A model generated the notes under the pieces. The model was not told the DNA's origin. It ran no database searches and saw nothing but the letters and a program-made list of their open reading frames with translations. Of a stretch of 64,000 bases of DNA, positions 1-11,424 are shown one piece after another (positions within the stretch are counted from its first letter, which is position 1; every line of letters begins with the position of its first letter). Source of the stretch: Mastigamoeba balamuthi (Eukaryota; Evosea; Mastigamoebida; Mastigamoebidae); the NCBI GenBank assembly GCA_902651635.1, contig CACRSC010000012.1:263911-327910 (forward strand), in the 5' to 3' direction. The translations under genes and the position numbers were made by a program.

Positions 1-471
1 TGCCCACCTCTCACCCTGCTCACCCTGCATCTGGGTCAGCCAATGGTGCAGATACTCCCACTCTCACCCATCTCCTGAGTGCTCTCTGTCACTCATGCCT
101 TGCCCTTCTCAATTACTTCGTTCTTCAAATAAAAGCAATTGTTCTCTTCACATTCCATGACATGTGCATCAGCATCAAAGCACATCACTCTCTCTGCCTT
201 TTCTCACTTTAGATGCTGGTGGCACAGTATGTGCCAGTGACAATATCCACCGACATAACTGCCTACTTTTTATACCCTTGTTCCAGGCCCCAGTTCTCAG
301 TCCTGCCCATTCAGAATCGGGCGCGATTTTGTACACACACTCGCTTATGGGCTTTCTGCTCGTGTTGTGAGGGATGGCCAATACCGAGCTTACCTTACAA
401 CGCACGGTGCATTTTTTCCAAGAGACGAAAACCGCCGGCATAAAACACCTTTTTGGGGGAATTCCTGCCCA

Positions 472-2660
472 TCAGCCCTCTCCCTTGGTAATAGTGCATG
501 AGAAAAGGATACGGTCACGTTTTACCTCAGCCAAAGACCACATGGGAAGAGTGTCCTTGGCAGAGTCCTTCTCTGGATGTGTGCTAACCATGGGAGTCGA
601 CTCCCCCTTCAAACCCAGCAGAACAGAACCAAACTTCGACTGAGATGAAGTGAAGTCAATGTGTCCATCGAGGTCCATGTCCTTGCCCATTGTCACCTGG
701 CAGAGGGAAATGTGTGCATCTTCCGATGATCTGGCCTTCCCAGCAGGTGTCACCTGCGCAGCAGTGAGACAGCTTTCCGTGATGGGAACCCCGGCCTTGA
801 AGCCCTTTTTCAGCCTTTCCACGGCTTGGCCTGAGCCCCCATAGCAGAACCTGTCATGCCCTTCTCCTTGGTGACCCCTGTCTCGTGTGCCTGCTGCTTG
901 GTGCCAGGGAATGGGCAGGTCTTGGCCATGTGTCCCGTACCCTCACACCTGTAGCATTTCATGGTCGTGGGCTCCTGGCTTGGTGCAGTGCTGACAGCGA
1001 GCCATTATGGTAACTTTTCCTCCTGACATTCCCGTGCCTTGAGTGTAGCTGCCATGGGTAGAGATGGGCAATTACCCACAATGTGTCCGTACGTCCCGCA
1101 GTTGTAGCACAAAGGCTCCCACTGGCAATTAGGCTTGGGACCAGTGTTGCGCTCCCTAGGGCCCTTAGGTGCTGGTGACTAGTGGACGATGTTCAGGGCC
1201 TTGCTCACCCCCTGAGTGGCAACCAACGTGTGCAAACCCAGTGCGAACTGCCGTGAAGATGAAGTGCATGGCAGGTCATCAGGAAGAAACCCCCTTCATG
1301 CATTCTCTGCAATGTGCCGTGTGAACTGAAGTATCTCTGTGCTCAGCTCCTCGAACGTAGAGTCCTCCCACTGCAAGCCGAAGGACCAATCGAATACAAT
1401 ACATACCCAAGTTGTGATGTACCCATAGCCCACAGTTTCCCGCAGTGCCTTACGAGCACTTCTTGTGTCATTCTTGAGAGAGCCCTCAGTGTAATCACCC
1501 CAGCCCACAGCCGTGCACTGCAACACAACTTTCTTGATGTGCTTGTGGATGACAGGGATGATGGTCTTGCCATTAGCCTTGGAGATGTCAACCTCTACAA
1601 GCTTCTGGTGTGTACAAACCTGAAGTCATTGATGTTGTCAAAGATGGAGTCTCCCTCGGTCCTCAGCATCACAAAACATTGAGACAGGCTGTACGAAAAT
1701 GGTCCTTGATGTCGTCAGTGACCAGTTTCTGATCAATAGCCCCGTGGCCTTGGGAGCATCAACAATTTCCTCCGAGAACAACGCTTGCATCGAGAAAGCC
1801 TTGATAGCAATGTTCATCTTGGCAGCCATAGCCAGCTTCTTGCCCATGACCTGCATGTTCTCGAAGAGTGCCTCCTGATCAAAAACTGTGAATGGAATTG
1901 TGATGCCCTGCAAAATGTCGTCGATGGATGCCCGCATCATTGCCTGTGCATAGGCCTCTGCCTGGTGCACGACAGGGTCGTGTCCAAGGTCATGGTCCCT
2001 CGTCATGCCCTTGCAACAGCCCTGGCAGCAACTGTTGTGGGAGCTGCTGTCCTCATCCCCATGGGATGCGTTCCCATGGTCGTCCTCGTCCCCTGAGCTG
2101 CTGCTGCTGCTGTCCTTGCTCTTGGAGTCACCGTCATCCGCAATGACCAGCCGACGTCTCTTGTTGGGCTCCGAGTTCGTGCTCTTGGGAATACCCAGTG
2201 CCGGTGCTGCGGTGCTCGGAAAAGCACTGTCTTTGTGTATTTCGGCTATGCCTGGCATCGGTGACACCGTAATTCCGTCATCGGGATTCGTCGGTGCCCA
2301 AGAATTTCCGTCGTCGGGTCCCGAAAATTCACTGCTACCGATGGGAAAAATGGACGTCATCCCCTCAGGGCCTGTAGGTGCCCCCTTGGCTGCAGCCTCA
2401 TCGTCGTCATTCGAGTCTGTCCAGGAGGTCTCGTAGTAGGAATCCACCGGCTCCTTCCTCAGACTGGCCAACTCCTCCTCGATGTCATGCCGTGCCCTCT
2501 GTAGCTCAGACTTACGGCGAGCTCTCTCGGCAGCACAATGGTCCGTTCCTCCTTCTGGAGCTGCCTCTCTGCATCGCCCATCTCCATCGCCTAGGTGTGC
2601 ACTGATGCTCAGTAATGCATGGGTGGGGGCAAGAGGCCCCTGTGAGGGTGAGAGACTCAA
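472..2660 (-). mobile_element. gag-like retroelement fragment (fossil)
   Basis: The minus strand carries a long acidic, Ser/Asp-rich gag-like reading frame (about 1638-2660). It is followed by two CCHC zinc knuckles of the CX2CX4HX4C type, around 1075-1125 and 900-955, and further coding-like sequence to about 472. Zinc knuckles behind an acidic coiled region are typical of the gag of LTR retrotransposons, and also of some LINE ORF1 proteins. No protease, reverse transcriptase or integrase and no terminal repeats were seen in the window, so the element is incomplete. It looks broken, with a handful of interruptions. Codon bias is weaker than in host genes, and the decay suggests an old but not ancient copy. 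A CCHC-containing host gene cannot be excluded. Confidence 0.4.
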
Positions 2661-2699
2661 GGGAGAAGGAAGAAGTGATGATGTATTGATTGGTATTCG

Positions 2700-5380
2700 T
2701 GTGGTGACGAGAGGGTGAGTGGGGAAATGCTATTCCTTTGCCTCGGGGGTGCAGTCCTCCCTTGGCCTCACAGTGATGTCATGCGATGTTGAATACTGTG
2801 TGGAAATTGTGTGGGTTTCTGGGGTGTCTTGATGGAGAGTTCCTGAATTGTAGCGAGGTCTATTCTCCATAAGGTATGTTCTGGGTCGTGGCATCGGTAC
2901 TGGGTAAGCACTTGTTGTGTGAGTTGGTCCACCAGCGTGTTCAGCTGGATGACTCTCTGTAGGTGGATAATTAATTATAAAAACTGCCAGACATGAGAGA
3001 AATACCATATTTGAACCCACAGTGCATAAAGAACAGCATTTAATGGTAAGCATCCATTCCCATTCTTTAGTGCTACCATCTTGCTTTCTGTTTCAGTGCT
3101 TGTTCCAACACTGGACAATTTTTTGTATCAGAGGATACCTTGATAAGGTTATATATTCATTTTGTTTTTATAGTATTGCTCATAGAAGCTAAAATATCAG
3201 TACAAATTCTCATTAGTGTTTTATCTGTTATCCTGTTCTCTATTATGAACCTCATTATGCAATAATACCAGTAAGATAATTCTCGTGCATCAATTTGAAT
3301 TTGGATTAAACACTGGTTTTGTGCTTATATAGTACTATTTAACATAGGTATTTTGTGCATATAACGAATTAATTACTGCACATGCTGTTGGTGAAATATA
3401 CACATGTAGTGCATGTGTGATATATAGGCTTTAAATATGCTCAATATGTGTGTACAATTAAAACAATAAATGATTAAACGAGTACACATTAATGTACAGA
3501 TTTAATCGATAATAAAAATACATATACAACGATTATATATCCTTTACAATAATCGATGCATCACCAGAAGTGATGAAAAATGATAGAAAAGGAAATATAT
3601 TTTATTTTTACTTTTATTACAGTTGTGCTGTTTGAGCAGCAATGTATAACGCCTCTTCTGCACATCAGAAAGGCACCACACCTTATCTGCTGACATGTAT
3701 TTAGCATGTTCAGGTTGTTTCAGTCCAAGTAAATCCCATTCTCCTGCTGCTTTGACTCTGGTTTGTCAGTGGCCTCAGGCGCCAGCTTCCTGGGCCTCGT
3801 TCTAAAAGAATAAATAATGTTAGGTAAAAGAAAGAACAAGAAGAGAAAGAAGGTAGAAATAATGCACCTTTGTAACAGCAGCCATCCAGCATTCTTCTCA
3901 CGTGCTGCCACCATGGCAGCAGCACGTTCATGCCCTACAGGGTTGATGATAAGGCCGAGGGCATGTACAGGACCCAGTAACTGGTCCTGGTACAGTAGCT
4001 GTCATTGTGAATACCCTCAAAAGGGCCCTTTTAACAGAATGACTGTACGTTCCCCGTCCCCTAACCCCCCCCCCCCCCCCCCCTCTCACACACTTGGACA
4101 TTAAACGTCTCTTGTTAGGCAGAATAGGATTTGGTCAGCACTGTGACTTTTATGCATAATTATGCAACGTTTGTGCATACTTTTATGGCAAATTAACGCA
4201 AGCAGTACAATTTATAGCTCTTCATGCACATAGTGAGCTGTTGTAACGAAGTTTGTTGAGCTCATTGACCCAACAACTATGTGACACTGAATCAGTATAA
4301 TTTAATGATGACATTCGATAATCAAATCTGTTGCCCAGAAAACTGCTTCCTGTCTTCCATGAATCAGACTGGAAAATTAATGAAAAAGCAGATTTTGGGA
4401 ACATAAAGAGGAAAACAATGAAACGTAGTGGTGAAAAATAGTAAAAAAAGAGATGATTATTATCGGAGTGATTTCGGGAAAATGAAACAATAGAATCAGA
4501 AAAAGAGTACTTTTTGTGTATTAAGAGGTTTAAAAGAGTGGATATCAGACTATTTTAGCGGCAGCAATGCACCAATTAAGACCAGAAAGAACACAGATTT
4601 CGTTTCACCAGAAACACAGCAAATTCACAAAGAAATGAAATATTTTTGACAGTATAAACGGGGTGTAAAAGAGGCAATTTGATAGGCAGATACACAAAGA
4701 GAGTCAAAGAGAGATGTTTTTTGCTTTCTTTGGAAAAGCTGAAAGAGCAGCTGAAAACCAAGAGTAAACAGAATGCAAAAGGAGGCAAGAAGGAACACCT
4801 TCTTCTGCACTTCTGGGCAGGTTTACAGAGTGGGGGCAAAGAGCATGCCTAGTAGCAAAGGAAGAGGAAAGAAGAGGCAGATAAAACTTAGAATCAGCAG
4901 CTGACATCACAGGCCCGCGGACAGGCCAGAGAACAGGAGGCAAGGGTCGGCATTGGACATGGGGATTCATCAGTATATAAGGGAAGAAGAAGAGCTTGAA
5001 AAAGAGCAGTATCCTTCACTGAATGATGTTGTGTGATGATGGCGACCTCAAATGCAGAGACAACCTGAATGGACATGAAGAGGAAGATGAAGACAGTTCA
5101 CTGGCTTTTAAAGGCAAGGGGGTCAGTAGAGGGGACAGAACTAGAGGCATTGAGAAGCAGTTCAAGATGGTCTGAAGACTCTTTATACCATCTCGTTGCT
5201 CTCCACCAGAGCAGCAGAGGCCCATGAAGAGGTTGCCAGAGGTGCTAAGAGGAAGGAAGCCAGAACAGTGGCAATAACAGTGGCAATAAGTCCTTGTTGG
5301 AGTGAGGATCCTGAGGGAGGACTTGGAGAGCCTCTTGGTAAGATCGTCGAGGAATCCTGGGTCTGCCAACGGGATGGCCA
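2700..5380. other. AT-rich intergenic region, no gene seen
   Basis: This stretch has only short, low-complexity reading frames. It is very AT-rich between about 3100 and 3620 and again at 4140-4700. It contains a 19-base C run (4065-4083). I see no conserved protein motif, RNA gene or terminal repeat. It separates the gag-like fragment from the piggyBac relic and may be older decayed mobile-element sequence. Confidence 0.6.
4065..4083 (+). repeat. poly-C homopolymer tract
   Basis: Nineteen consecutive C residues followed by a CT/CA-rich stretch. This is a simple sequence repeat inside the intergenic desert. Its exact length is prone to sequencing error. Confidence 0.9.
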
Positions 5381-5589
5381 ACCCTACATACTTCGTGTTT
5401 GCATCATCTTATTCCTGTCTGTTTTGACCAATTATGTTCCTCGGTTTTGTGCATCCAAAATAATGAAACCAACTCACCTTCTTGTTTCCAAAATTATCTC
5501 TGCTCCTGTGCTGCCTTAATATAACTGCAATATATCTTCTCTTTCTTTCACTTACTCTGACCTCCTGTCCTGACCCCCTTGTCCTTGAA

Positions 5590-6205
5590 AGTCTCAATCC
5601 AACCCACTCCTGGGAGAAACACTTGAAAACTGGTTTGGCTCCAAGAAAATGGCCAACGTTCTCCATGCTAAGGGCTATGGCTTTATTTTGACTTGACATT
5701 CTGACTCTGTCATACCCCTGGGCTCTGGCTCTCTCCCTCTTCCTGGAAGCCTGCTTTCAACGAGTCTCATTGGCTATGCCATCTGCCTGGCTTCACTGCT
5801 ACTACCTGGTGTGATACCTCTGTGGTTCACTTCCTTGACAATGTTGCTTCACCCCTGTAGGTTCACCCTTTTTCTCCTTCATTCTAACCCCTGTCTTAGC
5901 TTGTGCCCTATGAACGTCATCACAAGTCTGCCGCCTGGCCAGTTCATGTCTTCTGAACTGTTCTTCAGTATGTTGTGAACAATGCTTGGATTCTCTACAA
6001 GGCCAACATCAATGACTTGGACATCTCTTATCCTGACTTCCTCTCTGCTGTTGCCCTGGATCTCAACTCCTGTGGTCTTTCTATAGTTCAGAGAGAAGCC
6101 ACTAAATGGGTGTCAAACCTGCACCCCTGGTTTCGGCCTTTCTCTGCTGCTTTTGAGACCACCTCTCTACCTGCCAATCATACTCTCGTTTCTCAATCGT
6201 GAGTT
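5590..6205 (+). pseudogene. piggyBac-like transposase relic
   Basis: Scattered plus-strand frames match the C-terminal half of piggyBac (PGBD) DDE transposases in the right order. LENWFGSKKM...KGYGF (from 5622) corresponds to the family's DNxFGSxxL...KGYG block. Near 5805 there is a degraded version of the segment before the last catalytic Asp. VVNNAWILYK (from 5972) corresponds to the family's VxNAWxLY helix, preceded by a degraded WWP-like motif. The pieces lie in at least two frames with in-frame stops between them (for example just before 5960 and near 5690), so the copy is dead. I found no TTAA-flanked terminal inverted repeats. The N-terminal part should lie upstream of 5590 but is not recognisable. 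Confidence 0.55.
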
Positions 6206-6334
6206 TACCCTTTCATTTTTCCTTTTTCTCATTCTCTTTGGGTCAAATACCATCAAAAGTGGCAAGTGTGCTACCTGAAAATTGTCACTGAAAAGAGAGG
6301 TTCCAGGACTAGGAGTTGTTTTAAGCATCCTTGG

Positions 6335-8556
6335 AGTGCTCGGATGCCTAGAAGCCTCCAGAATGCGCCATCGCTCATTTTCCTTTGAACGTGTTGCCAC
6401 GTCCGAAACGTGTGTTCACTCTTCGGCCACGAAGAGTCACAAAATCAAACCACAAATAAAAATTGACCCGCGCTGAGGGGCAGACAGTCCCGCTGCTGCC
6501 CGCACTCCGGTGTCCGCGGAGAAGGAATTCAGCTCATCGGCGGCCCTTATCCATCTGGACGCACGCCTCGTTCGGTATTCCCGCTCCCGCGGCGCAAGCC
6601 GAGGTGGAGTGCTCTCTTCAATTCCCGCCGCCTCTTCGAATTTGCAATTGAATTGTTATTTCTCGCGCCCGCCCGAGCCGTCCGCGCCCTCCCGCCGCGC
6701 AGAGAATTTACATAGCCGTTGCCCTCTCACGGCGCTCTCCCACGAACTCCTCCGCTGTTCTGTTCCTTTCCCGCCTCAATCTGAATATTTGTTGATTTCT
6801 CAGATCGGCGACCGCTTCGTCGAGTGCACTTGTCCTCGCAGGTGCAAACCAACCGCAGGCAACGCTCCGCGGTGTCCCCTCCTCACTTCCTTTGTCTCCG
6901 CTGCTCGATGAAGGTACGCGAGTCCCGAGCCCCTGATAAATCAGTTTTTCGCGGGTTTTGCCCCCTTTTTTTCTGTGACGCGCACTTCGCCGCGATGATG
7001 AGCTGCGCCCGATCTGGTCTCGAAACTGCCGTGCTGTTCTCGGGGGGGAAGTCGCTGTGTGTGTGGTGTGCGCTGGGTTGTGCGCGAGTGTGTTGAGTGC
7101 CATCGTTTCGGGGGTTTCCCTGCGACTCGTGGCGCCGCGACACCCTCGCGCCTTCCCTGTGTCGGGGCGCGCGCGACCGTTGCACGCCACGTGATCTCCC
7201 AGCCTGTGGACACCGGGGGAGCGCAGCGCATACGGCGTATGCGACTGGTGGCCCTAACTCTCGCCGCGGGCTGTCAGTGATGGTGTGTGCGCCAGCGCGT
7301 GTGCGTGGCACGTGGCCTCTGATTAGAACGTCGGATGTATGGCTGCTCGATCAAAAAAGAGGCGGTCGGGATTGGTGGTGGTCCCCGCCGCCCCTCCCCC
7401 CGGGGGGAGCTTGTTCTATGATGGCCCGTGCCACGTGCGCCTGTCCCGCGTCTGTGCGGTGCATTGCACGCGGTGGGCAAGGGGGGCGTGCCTCCGCGCC
7501 TGCACCTTAGCGCGGCGGGTGCGTCGGCCCTGCGAGGGGCGTGCGGGTTCAAGCTGCAGAGTGCGTCGGACCTCGCCATGCTCCAGAAATCGCATTATGA
7601 CGCAACTTCACGCACTATCCTGTGCGCTCGGGGGTAACGCCCCGGGCGCACCTGGGTACTGTGTATGGGGGCGCCCCGTGCGGGAGCGGTGCTGATCGTT
7701 GCTGGGGTGGGTGGGTCAAATGGGGGGTGGAACGGTGCTCCCTGTTGTCCGCCCGCCTCCCGCACCGCAACGCACGAGCGTCCACGGGCACTTACGCGCC
7801 CATGCACCAGTTGCTCATCCCGGGGGCAGCGAATGGCAGGCTGTGTGGTGCCAGAGATCTCGCGAGACAAAATCCAGACGGGTTGCATTCTGAGCGCGGT
7901 TTTAAAAATTCAGTTGAACCTCTTCATACGCAACCTCTTAGTCATACGCGACTTATTAACTCTCGGATCGGATTAAACTGCATAAAAATTCGCAGGGCAA
8001 GTGGCCAGATCAGCAGCGGTGGGTTCCTGACAGGCGCGACGGTTCTCTGCCACCACTGCATTGTTGCTCCCTGATTGGGGGGCGAGGGGGAGTGAGCAGG
8101 ATAGGCGAGCGTACTCCTTCGGTCCCGTTACCGAGTGGACAAGATCTGCGTTCGGAACGACGACGCAGTGTGCGACTTATTGCGACGCCGACAAGCAGGT
8201 CGTTTTTGTGGTGCACTTGAAATGTGACCGGCATCAAACAATGATAAGAGCAAATGCACGGTTGTGCACGGTTGTTCTTCCAATCGGATTCTACCGCGTG
8301 TGTTGTGTGTGCGTGCCTCACTGCAGAGCAAAATCAAAACGAATCAGTTTACACTACCTACTACCATCATCTGCGTGCGGCTTCCCCCCTCCCCCCCCTA
8401 GTACTGCAGCGGCCTGTGGGTCGGCCTGGCAGGCGTCGCGTAGATCTCGGGCGGCGGCGGCTGCCTGCCCTGCGGCCCAAACGCCATGGCCGACACGCTG
8501 CCCGTCAGCGTCCTCGATAGCACTGCGCGTGCCCGCGGCCCTCGTCGATTGGGATA
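6335..8556 (+). repeat. Inverted duplication, arm 1 (other arm 25690-27905)
   Basis: The reverse complement of this segment aligns collinearly with 25690-27905, with many substitutions and small indels. Matching landmarks include the GTGGCAACACGTT-like block (6390 versus 27850), the GCGCATACGGCGTATGCG palindrome (7224 versus 27006), and a block next to a GC-rich tract (7380 versus 26850). The inner end, 8400-8556, carries a copy of the 3' end of the coiled-coil gene. No convincing gene lies in the rest of the arm; the overlapping open frames look like GC-rich noise. Divergence of the arms argues for a real old duplication rather than an assembly artefact. Confidence 0.8.
8400..8556 (-). pseudogene. 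Truncated copy of coiled-coil gene 3' end
   Basis: On the minus strand this segment corresponds to the last ~60 codons of the coiled-coil gene ending at 25872, including the region of its TGSVSAMAFGPQG tail and the stop. Its frame is disturbed relative to the parent and it lacks everything upstream. Similarity ends abruptly at about 8556, inside what would be the CDS. It is therefore a passenger of the inverted duplication and not a gene. Confidence 0.75.
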
Positions 8557-8644
8557 GCATCAAGTGATAGGAGAGATGTCACTGTGAGGCGAAATGTCCA
8601 GGACATTCTGTTGAGTTATTAATCTTAGTTGCCAATATGCCCGT

Positions 8645-10450
8645 ATGCAATGCCACGGACGATTGCGGGGGGCTAGTATTCAATGGACACCTCCTGCACA
8701 GTGCTCAGTTCGCTCCTTAGAGCGCCTTGAGAATCTTGAACACGTTATCCTTGAGGTCGTGGATCTCCTGGGGATCCGTGGGGGCGTCCATCTCGGTGAA
8801 CGTAAGACGCAGGCAGCCGCCCGACGTCGACGCCCACATGAAAGTGGCCCAGGCGATCGAGGGGTTGCCGGCAATCGCGGCGATATCCTCCCACCTGCAC
8901 GAGCCCGGGGCGGCGCCTGCCGTGTTCAGCCTCCTGTCGAGGTCGCCCATGCTGCTGAGGAACAGGGTGTGCAGGTCGCGATCCTTGAGCGGGACCCTCT
9001 TGGTGCCGCACACCGAGCTGTAGGCCCTGAGCAGGTTCCTGGTGCACACCGAGTGGCACGCGTTGTTGTCGAGGCACATGTGCATCGCCGTGTGGCACTT
9101 GCGGGCGGCGTCCCACAGCTGCAGGCCCTTGACGTCGACCAGCGGCAGGAACGCGGGCACGATGTCGAGGTTGAGCTGGATCTTCTCCTGGGGCCCACGC
9201 ATGCAGACGGCGTGGATCACTTCGACGTTCTCCGAGGGAATGGAGAGCAGGAGGGCAGCCGTGACGACGTCGGTGACGGTCACATGCTCCCTCTTGCACG
9301 CTGCGATGAGCGCCTTGGTCGAGGCCTGGTCAATCTTATCAGTGACGATGTAGCGCTTGGCCGTCTTCTCGTTGAGCTCGAGGGCCGCTCCCACCGCCGC
9401 CATGATGCCCTCCTCCTCGGCCTGCGTCGTGCGCGAGAGGACGAGGTCGGGCCTGCGCTGCTCCATCGGGGCCGGCAGCGAGAACTCGATCCTCTCGACC
9501 TCGCCACCCGAGAGCAGCGTCGCGAGCTCGCGCTCGAGCGAAAAAGCGCTGATGCCGTCGCTGAAGGTGTGGTTGCTCTGCATCACCATGACCGCGAGCC
9601 CGGCGTCCGAGGCGAGCTGGTACAGCTCGATCTCCCAGGGGAAGTCGTCGCGGCACTTCCAGCACGTGGTCCCGCGGCGGATGAACGACTCCCACGACGC
9701 CTCGAACGTCGCGTTGTCATAGAACACGATCGGCAGGTCCGTCGGCTTGGGCACGGGCCCGATGACGGCCGTGCCCGTGGCGCGGTCAGACCACATCCGC
9801 TGGCAGCGCAGCATCGGGTGCAGGTCGCACAGCTTCACCCAGGCGGCGAGGAACGACTCGTGGGTGCACTTGCCGTCGTGGCGCAGCTCAGCCCAGAGCA
9901 CCGGGGGCAGGATGTTGTGCCGGTAGAACGACCGCTATTGGGGATGACAGAAGACGTCAACAGGAGGGGGACAAAGAGGAGAGTCACAAAGGACGGCAGC
10001 ACCTCTATCGGGCCAAAATGCACCACAGGCTTAGTCATCTCCGTCGCCATGTCGCCTCGCACTTGAGCCTGTCCAGTTCACCTCCGCGCACACCCGAGCA
10101 AACAAAGATGTGTGACTTTGCCCCCTGGAGCAGCGCCTAAAAGCTGAGGGCTTCTCAAGCGCTTCTCGCCATTCTCTCAGGATGATCTAGAGCCCACTCA
10201 TTTTAGTCATTGAAAATCCTGTCGTTTCTTCTCCCGGTTTGCGTAACGCCTCTGGCCCTCACTTCTTACTGGTATTGAAGTTCTCTCAGGTGGAGCAACA
10301 CCTTTTTTCAACATGTATCCCTTGAAGAATGCGTGAAAAGGGTCATACGTTCTCGACCGCGTCCCAGACTTTCAGACGGTTTCTCAGGTCTTGTCAGAGC
10401 CATACACATTGTATGGTATCTCGTGTATCGGCTGCCTCTCTACGCGGCTC
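8645..10450. repeat. Tandem duplication unit A
   Basis: The segment from just below the stop codon of the acyltransferase gene through its promoter to an upstream TTGTATGGT motif (about 10412) matches 11345-13205 in the same order and orientation. Matching non-coding blocks include the TGGACACCTCCTGC near the stop, the TTTCTCCCGGTTTGC-like block and the TCCCAGACTTT...GGTTTCTCAGG block far upstream. About 0.9 kb of unrelated sequence separates the two units. Confidence 0.85.
8717..10050 (-). CDS. HxxxDG-type CoA-dependent acyltransferase, copy A
   Basis: Predicted protein of 421 aa encoded by two exons (10003-10050 and 8717-9934) with a 68-nt intron; the paralogue has the same intron position. 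The N-terminal part has the helix pattern typical of condensation/acyltransferase folds (LPPVLWAEL...LCDLHPMLR). The catalytic motif HTFSDG, with H138 and D142, fits the condensation-domain / alcohol acetyltransferase (HXXXDG) superfamily. These enzymes transfer acyl groups from CoA or carrier proteins to alcohols or amines; the substrate cannot be told from sequence. No signal peptide or membrane segment is seen. It is about 75% identical by eye to the neighbouring copy at 11425-12786. It stands alone and is not part of an NRPS module. Confidence 0.75.
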
Positions 10451-11340
10451 GCGTGACAGACATAGTCACGTGACTCCTGGCTCTGGAGGCAAAACACTTT
10501 TTCGTACGATTCCGGGATATCTGGATCAAGGGAATCTAAATATCTGTGGGGGTCTTGCCATCTCTGCGGGCCTGAGTTCCAGCACGCGCACACCCGCCTT
10601 ACAGCCTGCATGACGTGTCGGTATCATTACTCCAGCCAAGCTTGTCATACTTCTGTGGTGACCTCTGGCAATTTGACGAGCAGCACACATGCGCAGACCC
10701 TCACAGCGTGACGGAAACAGCATGTAGCCTCGGGGATATCACATCGCTCATGGCAGACAATAGGAAGCAAATATGTGTAACGCGATCGTGTGTGTGTGAT
10801 GAGCATGTCCCCTGTGGAACGAAACCCGCCCGCCTTTCGCAGTGCCCGAAACACTGAGCAGCAGCTGGTGGTAAGCAGCCGTCGCTGACGTGCTGGGGCT
10901 CTCAGGTGTCGAAGAAGACTGCAGACAACCAGGCAGGAGGGGCTCAGGCACCTCGTCTCCGCTGTACCCAACCACTCGCGTTGCACCACGGTGCAGCCTT
11001 GTGAGTCCTCACAGGCCTGCGAGAGAGAAAAAACAAGCACAGAATAATATGACTCAGCACCGAATTGAATCAATAGCGTACGAAAACGAAACTACAGGCA
11101 TCAAGCTCAGAATCGCCTTTGGTGACGTCACGAGACGCTGACGTCAGTAATTGCACCCGTGGGCTCGAGGATTCGAAACCGACCACTCCTTGGCCAGCCA
11201 GTGCTCCCTTAACCAATGAGGTGAACCCGACCAGACGACCACACTTGACCTCAACCAGTCGATGCGTTAATCATTGTTCTTTCTGTGTTGTGTAATACAG
11301 CAGACCAGCTGCTGAACGTGAACGGGATCATCCAAAACTC
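10051..11340. other. Upstream region of copy A and spacer, no gene seen
   Basis: The first 400 bases are promoter and upstream sequence shared with the other duplication unit. From about 10450 to 11340 I see no coding potential. A tRNA-like sequence lies at 11161-11228, and TGACGTCA/TGACGTCAG-like motifs lie just before it (11122-11148). Confidence 0.6.
11161..11228 (-). other. tRNA-like sequence (pseudo-tRNA or SINE head)
   Basis: Read on the minus strand, the ends can pair as an acceptor stem (GGGTTCA with CGAGCCC, 6 of 7 pairs including one G-T). There is a D-arm-like CTCATTGGTTAAGGGAG and a B-box-like TTTCGAATCC. The anticodon arm is about three bases too long and the T stem does not form, so a functional tRNA is unlikely. 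A decayed tRNA or a tRNA-derived SINE head fits better. Confidence 0.35.
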
Positions 11341-11424
11341 CCACACACTGTGCCACGTTCCATCGCGGGGGGCTTCTTTTATTCTCTGGACACCTCCTGC
11401 GCACTGCCGGGGTTCGCCCACCCC

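Noticed and set aside
8645-10066. Long plus-strand open frame (473 codons) opposite acyltransferase copy A
   Set aside because: It is the antisense of the conserved exon; Arg/Val/His-rich composition comes from GC bias, and the minus-strand frame carries the catalytic motif and paralogue conservation.
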